Positions 8,885-16,879 of a DNA stretch of 64,000 nt are shown here, one piece after another; position 1 is the first letter of the stretch, and each line of letters opens with the position of its first letter. The notes under the pieces are model-generated. The model did no database searches and was not told where the DNA came from. It worked only from the letters and a program-made list of their open reading frames with translations. The DNA comes from Sinorhizobium shofinae (GTDB taxonomy: Bacteria > Pseudomonadota > Alphaproteobacteria > Rhizobiales > Rhizobiaceae), in contig MBFK01000177.1 of NCBI GenBank assembly GCA_001704765.1, positions 86,033 to 150,032 on the forward strand, in the 5' to 3' direction. Position numbers and translations under genes: made by a program.

Positions 8885-9553
8885 ATGCCGGGGCACGCCT
8901 CCAGACTGGTCATTTTCGACTGCGACGGCGTGCTTGTGGACAGCGAACCGATCTCGCTCGGCGTGCTGGTCGAGGCGCTTGATGCGGCCGGCGTCTCGAT
9001 GACGACGGAGGAGGCGAGCGAGCGCTTCCTCGGCCGCAGCCTCCAGAGCATGTCGGCAATCCTGCATGATGAATACGGGCTTGCGACTGACAATACGTTT
9101 CTCGAAGCAATGAGGATGCGGCTCTATGCGCGGTTCCGACAGGAGCTGAAGTCGGTTCCTGGCATACGCCAGGCGGTCGAGCAGCTTGATGCGGCCTGCT
9201 GCGTCGCTTCTTCAAGCCAGCCGGAGCGCATTCGTCTGTCGCTGACGGTGACCGGCCTCATCGATCTCTTCGAGCCGCATATCTTCAGCGCCACCATGGT
9301 GGCGCGCGGCAAGCCGGCTCCCGATCTGTTCCTGCATGCGAGTGCGCAAATGGGCTACGCCCCGGCCAACTGTATCGTTATCGAGGACAGTCCGGCCGGT
9401 ATCGAGGCGGCCAAGGCGGCGGGCATGCGGGTCTTTGCCTTCGCGGGCGCCAGCCACGCCCGAAACGAGCGGCATCGGCAGGTGCTCGCCAGTCTTGGTC
9501 CCGACGTGCTGTTTGACGACATGGACGAATTGATACAGTTTGTCCGGCAATAG
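8885..9553 (+). CDS. HAD-superfamily phosphatase (subfamily IA, beta-phosphoglucomutase-like)
   Basis: 222 residues with the nucleophile motif FDCDGVLVDSEP, the ASSSQPERI motif II and the ARGKPAPDLFLHA...VIEDSPAGIEAA motifs III/IV. It resembles hydrolases that dephosphorylate sugar phosphates. It is co-transcribed after mtlK and before a carbohydrate kinase, so it probably acts on a sugar phosphate arising in polyol metabolism. The substrate cannot be read from the sequence. Confidence 0.8.
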   Translation: MPGHASRLVIFDCDGVLVDSEPISLGVLVEALDAAGVSMTTEEASERFLGRSLQSMSAILHDEYGLATDNTFLEAMRMRLYARFRQELKSVPGIRQAVEQLDAACCVASSSQPERIRLSLTVTGLIDLFEPHIFSATMVARGKPAPDLFLHASAQMGYAPANCIVIEDSPAGIEAAKAAGMRVFAFAGASHARNERHRQVLASLGPDVLFDDMDELIQFVRQ

Positions 9554-9636
9554 GGAGAGCAGGGTGGGGCGGCCCGGCCGCGCTGCTCTGGCAAGCTGAA
9601 AATCCAATCATCATCTCGGGATGGGGTCATCCATTG

Positions 9637-11220
9637 ATGCGCGAATATGTCGTGGCGGTCGATATCGGAACCGGCAGCGCCCGCGCCGGCATCTTCGACC
9701 GGAAGGGTGCGCTTCTGGCCCGGGCCGACCGGTCCATTGCCATGAACCGGCCGGAGGAGAACCACGCCGAGCACGATTCCGAGGACATCTGGGCAGCCGT
9801 CTGCGAAGCGGTCCGGGCGGCGCGCGAGAAGGCGGGAATAGGCGCTGAGAGCATCGCCGCAATCGGCTTCGATGCCACCTGCTCGCTGGTCGTGCGCGAC
9901 CGTGACGGCGCGCCGCTCTCGGTCAATCGCCATGGCGAGCCGCGCTGGGACACGATCGTCTGGCTCGACCACCGGGCGCTTGCGGAGGCGGATTTCTGTA
10001 CGGCGACCGAGCATCCGGTTCTCGATCATTCCGGCCGCGTGATGTCGCCGGAGATGGAGATGCCGAAGCTGATGTGGCTGAAGCGAAACCTGCCGCATCA
10101 ATGGGAGGAGGCAGGCTATTTCTTCGATCTCGCGGACTACATGTCCTGGCGGGCGACGGGGAGCGCGGCGCGGTCGCGCTGCACGCTGGCGGCGAAATGG
10201 AACTATCTCGCCCATAGGGAGCGCGGCTGGCAGCAGGACTATCTTGAACGGATCGGTCTCGAGGACCTTCTCGAGCGCGGCGGATTGCCCGAGGAGACGC
10301 TGCCGGTGGAGCGCGCCGTCGGGAACCTGACGGCGCTTGCGGCGGCGGAACTCGGGCTCGACACCGAATGCCGGGTCGCACCGGGATTGATCGACGCCTA
10401 TGCGGGAGCGCTCGGGGTGCTCGGAGGTTTCGCCGGCGATCCGGCGAAGCTCGAACGCCAGTTGGCACTCATCGCCGGAACGTCGAGCTGCATCGTCGCC
10501 TTCTCGAAGGAGATGAAGCCGGGCTTCGGTATGTGGGGGCCCTATTTCGAGGTTGTGCTGCCCGGCTACTGGCTGATCGAAGGCGGGCAATCGGCGACGG
10601 GCGCATTGCTCGATCATGTCGTGCGTCTGCACGGGGGCGGGCTGCAGCCGACGGCTGAAACCCATAGAAAGATCATCGAGCGCGTGCAGGAATTGCGCGC
10701 CGAGCACGGCGAAGACTTCGCCGATCGCTTGCATGTCCTTCCCGATTTTCACGGCAATCGCTCGCCCCTTGCCGATCCGCATGCGCTTGGCGTCATCAGC
10801 GGCCTGGCGCTCGATTCGTCCTTCGAAGCGCTCTGCCGCCTCTACTGGCGGACCTGTGTCGCCATCGCGCTCGGCATCCGCCACATCCTCGAGATGATGA
10901 AGGAGGCGGGTTACCACCTCGATACGCTGCACGTGACCGGCGGCCACGTGCGCAATTCTCTGCTGATGGAGCTTTACTGCGACGCTACCGGCTGCCGGGT
11001 GGTGGTGCCCCAGGCGCCGGATGCCGTTCTGCTCGGCACGGCCATGGCCGCCGCCGTGGCAGGTAACCTATATCCCGATCTCGCGCATGCGGGGGGTGCC
11101 ATGGCCTCGACCGGGCAAGAGCGGCTACCGAATCCGGCGCTGCGCGATCTCTACAACCGGGATTATCGACGCTTCCTGGCGCTCTATCGCCACCGGGCCG
11201 AACTGGAGTCGATCGAATAG
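9637..11220 (+). CDS. FGGY-family pentulose kinase
   Basis: 527 residues. The N-terminal phosphate-1 region reads AVDIGTGSARAGIFDRKG, and the ATP/adenosine region includes HVTGGHVRNSLLMELYCD. Residues such as PKLMWLKRNLP and RSRCTLAAKWNY match the ribulokinase-like pentulose-kinase branch rather than glycerol kinase. It would phosphorylate a ketopentose (D-ribulose or xylulose) formed when the polyol dehydrogenases act on pentitols. A TTG codon directly precedes the ATG used here. Last gene of the smo-mtlK transcription unit. Confidence 0.82.
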   Translation: MREYVVAVDIGTGSARAGIFDRKGALLARADRSIAMNRPEENHAEHDSEDIWAAVCEAVRAAREKAGIGAESIAAIGFDATCSLVVRDRDGAPLSVNRHGEPRWDTIVWLDHRALAEADFCTATEHPVLDHSGRVMSPEMEMPKLMWLKRNLPHQWEEAGYFFDLADYMSWRATGSAARSRCTLAAKWNYLAHRERGWQQDYLERIGLEDLLERGGLPEETLPVERAVGNLTALAAAELGLDTECRVAPGLIDAYAGALGVLGGFAGDPAKLERQLALIAGTSSCIVAFSKEMKPGFGMWGPYFEVVLPGYWLIEGGQSATGALLDHVVRLHGGGLQPTAETHRKIIERVQELRAEHGEDFADRLHVLPDFHGNRSPLADPHALGVISGLALDSSFEALCRLYWRTCVAIALGIRHILEMMKEAGYHLDTLHVTGGHVRNSLLMELYCDATGCRVVVPQAPDAVLLGTAMAAAVAGNLYPDLAHAGGAMASTGQERLPNPALRDLYNRDYRRFLALYRHRAELESIE

Positions 11221-11241
11221 CTGAAACTCTGAGGTTTTCGC

Positions 11242-11266
11242 GGAACCTTTTTCCCTCTCGCGCATT
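11242..11266 (+). promoter_or_regulatory. RpoE2 (EcfG)-type promoter upstream of the intergenic sRNA
   Basis: GGAAC at 11242-11246, then 18 bases, then TT at 11265-11266. This matches the RpoE2 consensus GGAAC-N18-19-TT known in S. meliloti. No protein gene on this strand follows before a strong terminator at 11367-11400, so it is assigned to the small RNA. Confidence 0.65.
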
Positions 11267-11272
11267 ATTGGC

Positions 11273-11400
11273 GATAACCGAGCGGTGACGCACATCGCCC
11301 CCAATGTGACGTCGGAGGCATACCGCCGGTGCCAACTCACATCCCCCTCAGTGAGTTGCATAACCTCAGCCAGTGCCCTTCCCTCGGCACTGGCTGTTTT
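11273..11400 (+). ncRNA. Candidate stress-sigma-dependent small RNA with three C-rich-loop hairpins
   Basis: The 315-bp gap between the kinase gene and rsiB1 holds a consistent transcription unit. A GGAAC-N18-TT promoter is followed by stem-loop 1 (11287-11313, loop with CCCCC), stem-loop 2 (CAACTCAC 11333-11340 with GTGAGTTG 11351-11358, loop AUCCCCCUCA) and a terminator hairpin (11367-11396, loop with CUUCCCUC) ending in TTTT. Unpaired C-rich loops are typical of rhizobial sRNAs that mask ribosome-binding sites. The 5' end is estimated from the promoter. It could be the RpoE2-dependent sRNA EcpR1, which I remember as about 100 nt, but identity is not established. Confidence 0.6.
11367..11400 (+). 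terminator. Rho-independent terminator of the sRNA
   Basis: Perfect 11-bp stem CAGCCAGTGCC (11367-11377) with GGCACTGGCTG (11386-11396), followed by TTTT. Confidence 0.85.
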
Positions 11401-11535
11401 CCTTTGCAAGGTTGGATTCTTAGGCCACCGCATCAAAATCGATAGCCTCGGCCCGACTGCCTACGACGCACGGCAAACGCCTTTGCCCCGCCGAAACTTG
11501 TTCCGGCAGGGTGTTTCCTTCAGCCATGAATAGCG

Positions 11536-12330
11536 CTAGGCGGCGGCTTTTGTCGATTCGTTGAAGAACAGTGCCTGGCTGATCAGTGCCTTGACCATTT
11601 CGGGATTGAAAGGCTTCGTCACCAGGAATGTTGGCTCTGGCCTTTCGCCGGTCAGGAGCCGCTCGGGGAAAGCGGTGATGAATATCACCGGCACGGCGCT
11701 GGTCTTGAGGATTTCGTTGACCGCATCGATACCGGAACTGCCGTCAGCGAGCTGGATATCGGCGAGCACCATTCCCGGCTCGGACGTCTTGAAAAGCGCA
11801 ATGGCCTCGTCCTTGGTTCGCGCGATGCCCGTCACCCGATGGCCGAGGCTTTCGACCATCTGCTCGATGTCGATGGCAATCAGCGGCTCGTCCTCGATGA
11901 TCATGATGTCGGTCGCAACCTGACGGGAGATTTCCTGCGAAGCGCGGTCGAGCAAGGAGGTGAGCTTGGCCGCATCGACGTCGAGTACTTCCGCGGCTTC
12001 CTGTGGGGTGAAGCCTTCGACGGACACGAGCAGGAAAGCCTGGCGGGCGACCGGAGAAACGGCCGCAAGATTAACGGAGGCGCGCTGCTCCCAGGCGAAG
12101 GGTGAAACGGGCTCGGGGACGAGCACCGCCGAAGACCCGAACAGCGAGGTGAAGAGACGAAACAAGGCCACCCTGTCGCTGCTAGCCTCGGGGAAAATGG
12201 AGGTATCGGCGATCAGCGCTTCGAGCACGGCCGCGACATAGGCGTCACCCGAAGTCTGAGACCCGGTCAGGGCGCGCGAGTACCGGCGCAGATAAGGAAG
12301 AAATGGAGCGATGCGGGTGGACAGTGTCAT
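11536..12330 (-). CDS. rsiB1: PhyR-type anti-anti-sigma response regulator
   Basis: 264 residues. The N-terminal sigma-factor-like domain (LPYLRRYSRALTGSQTSGD...) is followed by a receiver domain with the acidic pair in MIIEDEP, phospho-acceptor Asp in VLADIQLADG, Thr in FITAFP and Lys in VTKPF. When phosphorylated, PhyR proteins bind the NepR anti-sigma factor and free the EcfG sigma. GAGGGAG precedes the ATG at 12328-12330. It is divergent from rsiA1-rpoE2 and has its own RpoE2-type promoters, implying positive feedback. Confidence 0.93.
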   Translation of the reverse strand: MTLSTRIAPFLPYLRRYSRALTGSQTSGDAYVAAVLEALIADTSIFPEASSDRVALFRLFTSLFGSSAVLVPEPVSPFAWEQRASVNLAAVSPVARQAFLLVSVEGFTPQEAAEVLDVDAAKLTSLLDRASQEISRQVATDIMIIEDEPLIAIDIEQMVESLGHRVTGIARTKDEAIALFKTSEPGMVLADIQLADGSSGIDAVNEILKTSAVPVIFITAFPERLLTGERPEPTFLVTKPFNPEMVKALISQALFFNESTKAAA

Positions 12331-12364
12331 ACAGGACTCCCTCAATCCGTGTCTTTTGATCTTT

Positions 12365-12433
12365 GTTCCGCTGCGGAAACGTCCCGACGAAAAAAAGGTT
12401 CCGGAGCGGAACATTTCATTTTTCCGCTGCGTT
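12365..12433. promoter_or_regulatory. Divergent RpoE2-type promoters for rsiB1 and rsiA1-rpoE2
   Basis: Forward: GGAAC 12408-12412, 18-19 bases, TT 12432-12433, reading towards rsiA1. Reverse: GGAAC (complement of 12398-12402), 18 bases, TT (complement of 12378-12379), reading towards rsiB1. A second reverse GGAAC (complement of 12365-12369) has TT after 19 bases. The two inner -35 elements are inverted only 5 bp apart. All match GGAAC-N18-19-TT and imply autoregulation by RpoE2. Confidence 0.8.
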
Positions 12434-12470
12434 ATGGTGCAGGCGAAGTTTCAAGGGCGGCAGTCATACA

Positions 12471-12665
12471 ATGAGATATACTTCAGGAGCAGGGCGGACG
12501 GTCAGCATGCGACCGAAGTCTGACGATCCAAATGCGCAGATCGCGGCAAAGCTGAAAGCACTTTACCTGTCAGTACAGGAAGAGGGTATTCCGGCTCGCT
12601 TCCTCGATCTTCTGGAAAAGCTTGAAGCCGTGGAAAAACGATCCATGCTGGATGGCAAGGAGTGA
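12471..12665 (+). CDS. rsiA1: NepR-type anti-sigma factor
   Basis: A short protein of 64 residues (52 if the in-frame ATG at 12507 is used). Its core IAAKLKALYLSVQEEGIPARFLDLLEKLEAV is the helical NepR region that clamps an EcfG sigma factor. AAGGGCGG at 12453-12460 supports the ATG at 12471, about 30 nt after the predicted transcription start. It lies 8 bp before rpoE2 and opposite the PhyR gene, the standard alphaproteobacterial arrangement. Confidence 0.88.
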   Translation: MRYTSGAGRTVSMRPKSDDPNAQIAAKLKALYLSVQEEGIPARFLDLLEKLEAVEKRSMLDGKE

Positions 12666-12673
12666 GCGCCGGA

Positions 12674-13225
12674 ATGTCGGAAAACCAAGAGTTCAAGCGT
12701 GAGATGCTTGCGGCCCTGCCGAGCTTGCGCGCCTTTGCCATGTCGCTGATTGGTCGCCACGACCGGGCCGACGATCTCGTGCAGGACACCATCATGAAAG
12801 CGTGGGCCAAGCAGGACCATTTCGAGATGGGCACCAACATGAAAGCCTGGCTCTTCACGATCCTGCGCAACGAACTCTATAGCCAGATGCGCAAACGCGG
12901 CCGCGAGATCCAGGATAGCGACGGTCATTTTACAGAGACGCTGGCGCACCACCCGGAGCAATACGGTTCGCTCGATCTGCAGGATTTCCGGCGGGCCCTC
13001 GACCAGTTGCCGCCGGACCAACGAGAGGCGATCATTCTCGTCGGCGCTTCGGGCTTCTCTTATGAAGAGGCTGCGACGATCTGCGGCTGCGCGCTGGGCA
13101 CGATCAAGAGCCGCGTCAACCGCGCACGCCAGCGCCTCCAAGAGATTCTCCAGATCCAGGGCGAGAACGACTATGGGCCGGACGAAACCTCGGCGCCCAT
13201 TACTTCGCGTGCTTTCGTGTCCTGA
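12674..13225 (+). CDS. rpoE2: General stress ECF sigma factor RpoE2 (EcfG type)
   Basis: 183 residues with sigma region 2 (HDRADDLVQDTIMKAWAKQD) and region 4 (LDQLPPDQREAIILVGASGF, then a helix-turn-helix with GTIKSRVNRARQRL). It directs transcription from GGAAC-type promoters under heat, salt and stationary-phase stress, and is held inactive by RsiA1. AAGGAG at 12657-12662 supports the ATG at 12674; an earlier in-frame GTG at 12662 overlaps the site. No transmembrane anti-sigma gene follows, as expected for this class. Confidence 0.94.
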   Translation: MSENQEFKREMLAALPSLRAFAMSLIGRHDRADDLVQDTIMKAWAKQDHFEMGTNMKAWLFTILRNELYSQMRKRGREIQDSDGHFTETLAHHPEQYGSLDLQDFRRALDQLPPDQREAIILVGASGFSYEEAATICGCALGTIKSRVNRARQRLQEILQIQGENDYGPDETSAPITSRAFVS

Positions 13226-13458
13226 TAAATCCCCAACGCCACGACACTTCCTTCCTTATTTCTGCTTTGCAATGCGCGTTTACTCGAAGCAAAGATTGCT
13301 GCAGCGTTTTGAATTGCTGCATAGTTGCGCCGGCCAGTCCCGAAGTGGGGAACGGGCATCATTGCCTCGAAGAATGACCCCGGGCGTTCCGAACCATTCG
13401 GTCTTGCTGGCGAACGCGGCTTTGGAGATCGGGCCGAATGCACGAGAAGGCAGAAGCA

Positions 13459-14943
13459 ATGCTTCCCGCAATGGCTGAGACGCTCGGTTCGCGAGAGCGG
13501 CTCGGTATCTTGTATGCGGCCGTGCCGGACATGGCGGTCGCCGACAGCGACTTCGAACCGCTGGCGAAACTGGCCGCCAGCCTTTTCGAGGCGCCGATCG
13601 CTCTCGTCACGATCGTCGATCATGAATGGGAATGGTTCAAAGCGGCCGTCGGGACGACGGAAACACGTACACGCTCCGACGAATCCTTCTGCGCCCATGC
13701 GATTGGCGATCGCGATCGTGGCGCGTTTCTTGTGCTCGACGCGTCTCTGCACCCAGTCCTCCGTCATAATCCAAAGGTCGCGCAAGCACCTTTCCTGCGA
13801 TTCTATGCAGGGGCCCCGATAGTCCTGGGAGGACAGGCGGTGGGCACCGTCTGCGTCCTCGATAGGGCACCACGCGCCGAGGTCGCCGTGAAACAGCTTG
13901 ACGCGTTGCAACGTATCGCCGATTCCGCTGCCGCGCTGCTCAAGCTCAAGGACGAGGCGCGTCGGCGCGCACTCAAGGAGGCCGCGCTCTCACGCGAAGA
14001 ACAGCGGCTCGCCATGGCGCTTGACGCCGCCAATGTCGGCAGTTGGCTCTGGGATATTCGCGCCGGGACCGTGGCGGGCAATGGCGCGATGATGCGCATG
14101 TTCGGGCTGCCGGCGGAACGGACATTGAGCGCCAAGGCTGTCTTTGGCGCGATCCATCCGGACGATCGCGGCGCGACGTTTTCGAAGCTCAGGCAGGCGA
14201 TGGCAGCCAACGAGGAATATGACGGCATGTTCCGGATTCGCGCGAACGGGCGCTGGCTGCTCGGCCGCGGCCGGGTGCACGACCGGGACAGCAAGGGTTC
14301 GGCGCTAAGCTTTCTCGGCATGACGATCGATGTCACCGAACAACAGGCTTCCGTGCAGCGGACCAGGCTGCTGCTGAAGGAATTGAACCACCGGGTCAAG
14401 AATACCCTTGCAATGCTGCAGTCGCTAGCACGCCAGACCCTTCGCCAGACTAGCGATCCGGCTGAGTTCATGACCGCCTTTGCCGGCAGGCTGCAGGCGA
14501 TCTCCGAGGCGCATGGGCTGCTTTCGGATTACGAATGGGGGACGATCCGCCTCGCGGAACTGATTTCCAAGCAGCTTAAGCCCTATGTCAGTGACTATGC
14601 CGAGCAGGTGGAAATTCACAAGGACGAGGTCCTGCTCGGACCGGACCAGGCGGTCGGCCTCGGCCTGGTGCTGCACGAGTTGGCGACCAATGCGGTGAAA
14701 TATGGTTCGCTGTCCGTGCCGAAGGGCAAGATCGTTCTGACGGCGCGCGGCGTCGTCGAGGAAGGCGGGGCCGTGCTGCACCTGACCTGGACAGAAGTCG
14801 GCGGGCCGCCGGTTCGCGAACCGCGCCGGCGCGGCTTCGGCTCGCTGTTGATCGAGCGGAGCCTCGACAAGATCATCGGCAGTTCCGTCAAGGTCGAATA
14901 TATGCCGGCCGGCGTCACCGCGCTGATCCGACTGCCGCTCTAA
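13459..14943 (+). CDS. rsiC: GAF-PAS-HWE sensor histidine kinase of the general stress response
   Basis: About 494 residues with no membrane segment. A GAF domain (roughly 20-160) and a PAS domain (about 180-300) are followed by an HWE/HisKA_2 kinase with the phospho-His in LLKELNHRVKNTLAM (near residue 311), N-box LHELATNAVKYG and the WTE motif. HWE kinases phosphorylate PhyR-type regulators; position beside rpoE2 fits RsiC. An in-frame ATG at 13438 exists, but GAGAAGG lies 8 bases before the ATG at 13459. The 212 bp before it hold no other gene. Confidence 0.85.
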   Translation: MLPAMAETLGSRERLGILYAAVPDMAVADSDFEPLAKLAASLFEAPIALVTIVDHEWEWFKAAVGTTETRTRSDESFCAHAIGDRDRGAFLVLDASLHPVLRHNPKVAQAPFLRFYAGAPIVLGGQAVGTVCVLDRAPRAEVAVKQLDALQRIADSAAALLKLKDEARRRALKEAALSREEQRLAMALDAANVGSWLWDIRAGTVAGNGAMMRMFGLPAERTLSAKAVFGAIHPDDRGATFSKLRQAMAANEEYDGMFRIRANGRWLLGRGRVHDRDSKGSALSFLGMTIDVTEQQASVQRTRLLLKELNHRVKNTLAMLQSLARQTLRQTSDPAEFMTAFAGRLQAISEAHGLLSDYEWGTIRLAELISKQLKPYVSDYAEQVEIHKDEVLLGPDQAVGLGLVLHELATNAVKYGSLSVPKGKIVLTARGVVEEGGAVLHLTWTEVGGPPVREPRRRGFGSLLIERSLDKIIGSSVKVEYMPAGVTALIRLPL

Positions 14944-14971
14944 GCTCTCATCCAGGCAAATCCGCAAACAA

Positions 14972-15403
14972 TCAACGCCGGTCGCTGCGGCGCCGCCCTT
15001 TGCCGAGGCCGAGCAGGAGCCCTACGGCGATCGCCGTGCCGACTCCGAGTAGCGGCTGCCTCCGCAGGATGCTTGAGGCGGCGGCGAGGGCGAGGTTCGT
15101 CTGAAGCAGCGAACGCCGGCGACGTTCGTCCAGGAGACGGCGGTCGCGCGCATTCAGCGCGGCCATAACGGCAATAAGGACGAGGGCAGTTGCGAGGAGC
15201 ACGATCGCAATCGCCACCGCGGCGACGATCGGCGAATAGCGGTCGGCGAGAGCAAGCGAAATCGCCACGAGCCCGAACACATAGGCGGTGCCGAGAAGCA
15301 CGGTGACGATCGCCCATAGGAGCGCATTGCGCTTGTAGCGGGAGGCCGCGGCGCCGAAGTCGGCTGCAAGCAAGGCGGTTAAGACGGCCCCTAAGGTCTG
15401 CAT
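14972..15403 (-). CDS. Small predicted inner-membrane protein
   Basis: 143 residues with two long hydrophobic segments (LLWAIVTVLLGTAYVFGLVA and YSPIVAAVAIAIVLLATALV), a basic RRRRSLLQTN stretch, and a third hydrophobic segment GVGTAIAVGLLLGLG before a basic tail GKGRRRSDRR. GGGGAGA precedes the ATG. It is encoded downstream of the DUF883-like gene and is probably co-transcribed with it. I do not recognise a named family. A stress link is suggested only by position next to rpoE2-rsiC. Confidence 0.6.
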   Translation of the reverse strand: MQTLGAVLTALLAADFGAAASRYKRNALLWAIVTVLLGTAYVFGLVAISLALADRYSPIVAAVAIAIVLLATALVLIAVMAALNARDRRLLDERRRRSLLQTNLALAAASSILRRQPLLGVGTAIAVGLLLGLGKGRRRSDRR

Positions 15404-15525
15404 GCCAATTTCTCCCCATCGCACCGCGCCGAGGGCGCGTGACATCCCGTTCCTGCCGTCTGTCGCGCTCCCTTGACGCTGCGGATCGTTGGTCAAGTGG
15501 ATCCACGGGCGCTGCCGCCTGGCGG

Positions 15526-15888
15526 CTAGCGCCGCAGAAGGGCTGCCGCGATGAGGCCGATTGCCGCGGCGGCGCCGAGGGTGGCGACCGGATGTTCGCG
15601 CACTGCCCGGCGAACCTCCCTTTCCGTGTCCGCATAACGGCTGCGCAGATCGGAAAGCATCTGCTCGCCGCTCTCCAGCAGGTCTTGCAGGTCCGATTCG
15701 GCTTGCTTGCGGGTGCTGCGGGCCTTGGCCTTGGCCTCTCGCGACGCCGCGACGCCCCTGTCGGCGATCAACGCGACGAGTTGCGCTATGTCTTCCCGGA
15801 TTTCGTGAAGCTGGTCCTCGATCGGTGCGTCGACCGCGCTGCCGTTGCGCTTCCTGGTGCTTGAACTTGAAAAGAGACCAGTTGCCAT
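15526..15888 (-). CDS. ElaB/YqjD/DUF883-like membrane-anchored protein
   Basis: 120 residues. A charged helical region (EDQLHEIREDIAQLVALIAD... through SDLRSRYADTEREVRRAVREHP) precedes one C-terminal hydrophobic anchor, ATLGAAAAIGLIAAALL, ending in RR. This architecture and the REHP-hydrophobic tail fit the ElaB/YqjD family, whose E. coli members are stationary-phase, RpoS-controlled inner-membrane proteins that bind ribosomes. I see no GGAAC-N18-19-TT promoter directly upstream. Confidence 0.7.
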   Translation of the reverse strand: MATGLFSSSSTRKRNGSAVDAPIEDQLHEIREDIAQLVALIADRGVAASREAKAKARSTRKQAESDLQDLLESGEQMLSDLRSRYADTEREVRRAVREHPVATLGAAAAIGLIAAALLRR

Positions 15889-16084
15889 CTTGTCGCTCCC
15901 TTTGCTTCGCTGCTACGCCGGCCGTGGGCCGGCATTCTCGACGCTTGCAAGCCGGCGCGGCAGGCGATCGCATCCGTTGCCTCGCCGCCGGCGCACCGGA
16001 CTTGGCACGCTCGGGATCAACGCATGAGGGAGAAATTTGTTTCGATAAATCTTGACGTTGCCGCGGGGCGGGCACGTCGAGATA

Positions 16085-16873
16085 TCAAAGTGACGCCGTT
16101 TGCGGCAGTATGAAGGGGACATCTCGTGCCGGTGCGATGCTGACCTGCATCCGGCATCCGAAGACCGCTTCCATGGTCTCGTCGGTGAGGACGTCCTTCG
16201 CCGCACCGAGGGCGCGGATGCGGCCGGCTTTCATCACCACCATTTGGTCGGCAAACATCGCCGTCAGGTTGAGGTCGTGCATCACCGCTATGACGCCACC
16301 GCCTCGTTCGCAGAATTGGCGCGCCAGCCGCATGATGGTCAGCTGGTGGCGAATATCCAGGCTCGACACCGGCTCGTCGAGCAGGAGGTAGCGGGGCTCG
16401 CCGTCGCGCACGGGTACGGCAATCTGGCAAAGCACGCGAGCAAGCTGGACACGCTGCTGCTCGCCGCCCGACAGCTCCTGGTAAAAGCGGCCGGAAAAGC
16501 CGGCGAGATCGACGGCTTCGAGCGCATCGTCGACAGTGCGATCACTGCCGGAAACATCTACACCGCCGGTTGAAAGGCCAAGACCAACGATCTCCCTGAC
16601 CGTGAACGGGAAAGAGATGACCGTCGATTGCGGCAGGACGCCCCTTTTCAAGGCCAGTTCCCAAGGCTTCAGCCCGGCGATGTCATGACCGTTGATGGTC
16701 ACCTTGCCCTTGGAAGGGCGAAGCTCGCCGGAGATCGCCTTCAAGGTCGTCGTCTTGCCGGAGCCGTTCGGGCCGACGATCGCCGTCATCCTTCCGGGCG
16801 CGGCTTCGAACGAGACGCCGTGAAGCACGGGCCGGCCGGCGAGGCGGACGGAGATGTCGGAGGCGCGGATCAT
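16085..16873 (-). CDS. hmuV: Haemin ABC transporter ATP-binding protein
   Basis: 262 residues with Walker A GPNGSGKTT, signature LSGGEQQRVQLARVL, Walker B LLLDEPVSSLD and H-loop VMHDLNLT. The segment ISGELRPSKGKVTINGHDI is typical of HmuV. It powers haem import through HmuU and is separated from hmuU by 6 bp. Last gene of the hmuPSTUV run. Confidence 0.93.
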   Translation of the reverse strand: MIRASDISVRLAGRPVLHGVSFEAAPGRMTAIVGPNGSGKTTTLKAISGELRPSKGKVTINGHDIAGLKPWELALKRGVLPQSTVISFPFTVREIVGLGLSTGGVDVSGSDRTVDDALEAVDLAGFSGRFYQELSGGEQQRVQLARVLCQIAVPVRDGEPRYLLLDEPVSSLDIRHQLTIMRLARQFCERGGGVIAVMHDLNLTAMFADQMVVMKAGRIRALGAAKDVLTDETMEAVFGCRMQVSIAPARDVPFILPQTASL

Positions 16874-16879
16874 GTTAAG

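Noticed and set aside
9355..10947. 530-codon reverse open frame over the HAD and kinase genes
   Set aside because: Arg/His-rich composition typical of antisense frames in GC-rich DNA, while both forward genes have full family motifs.
13300..13400. GGAAC upstream of rsiC as an RpoE2 promoter
   Set aside because: GGAAC near 13349 is followed after 18-19 bases by GA/AA, not TT, so it does not fit the consensus.
15404..15530. GGAAC on the reverse strand upstream of the small membrane protein gene (14972-15403) as an RpoE2 promoter
   Set aside because: The bases 18-19 positions downstream are GG rather than TT.
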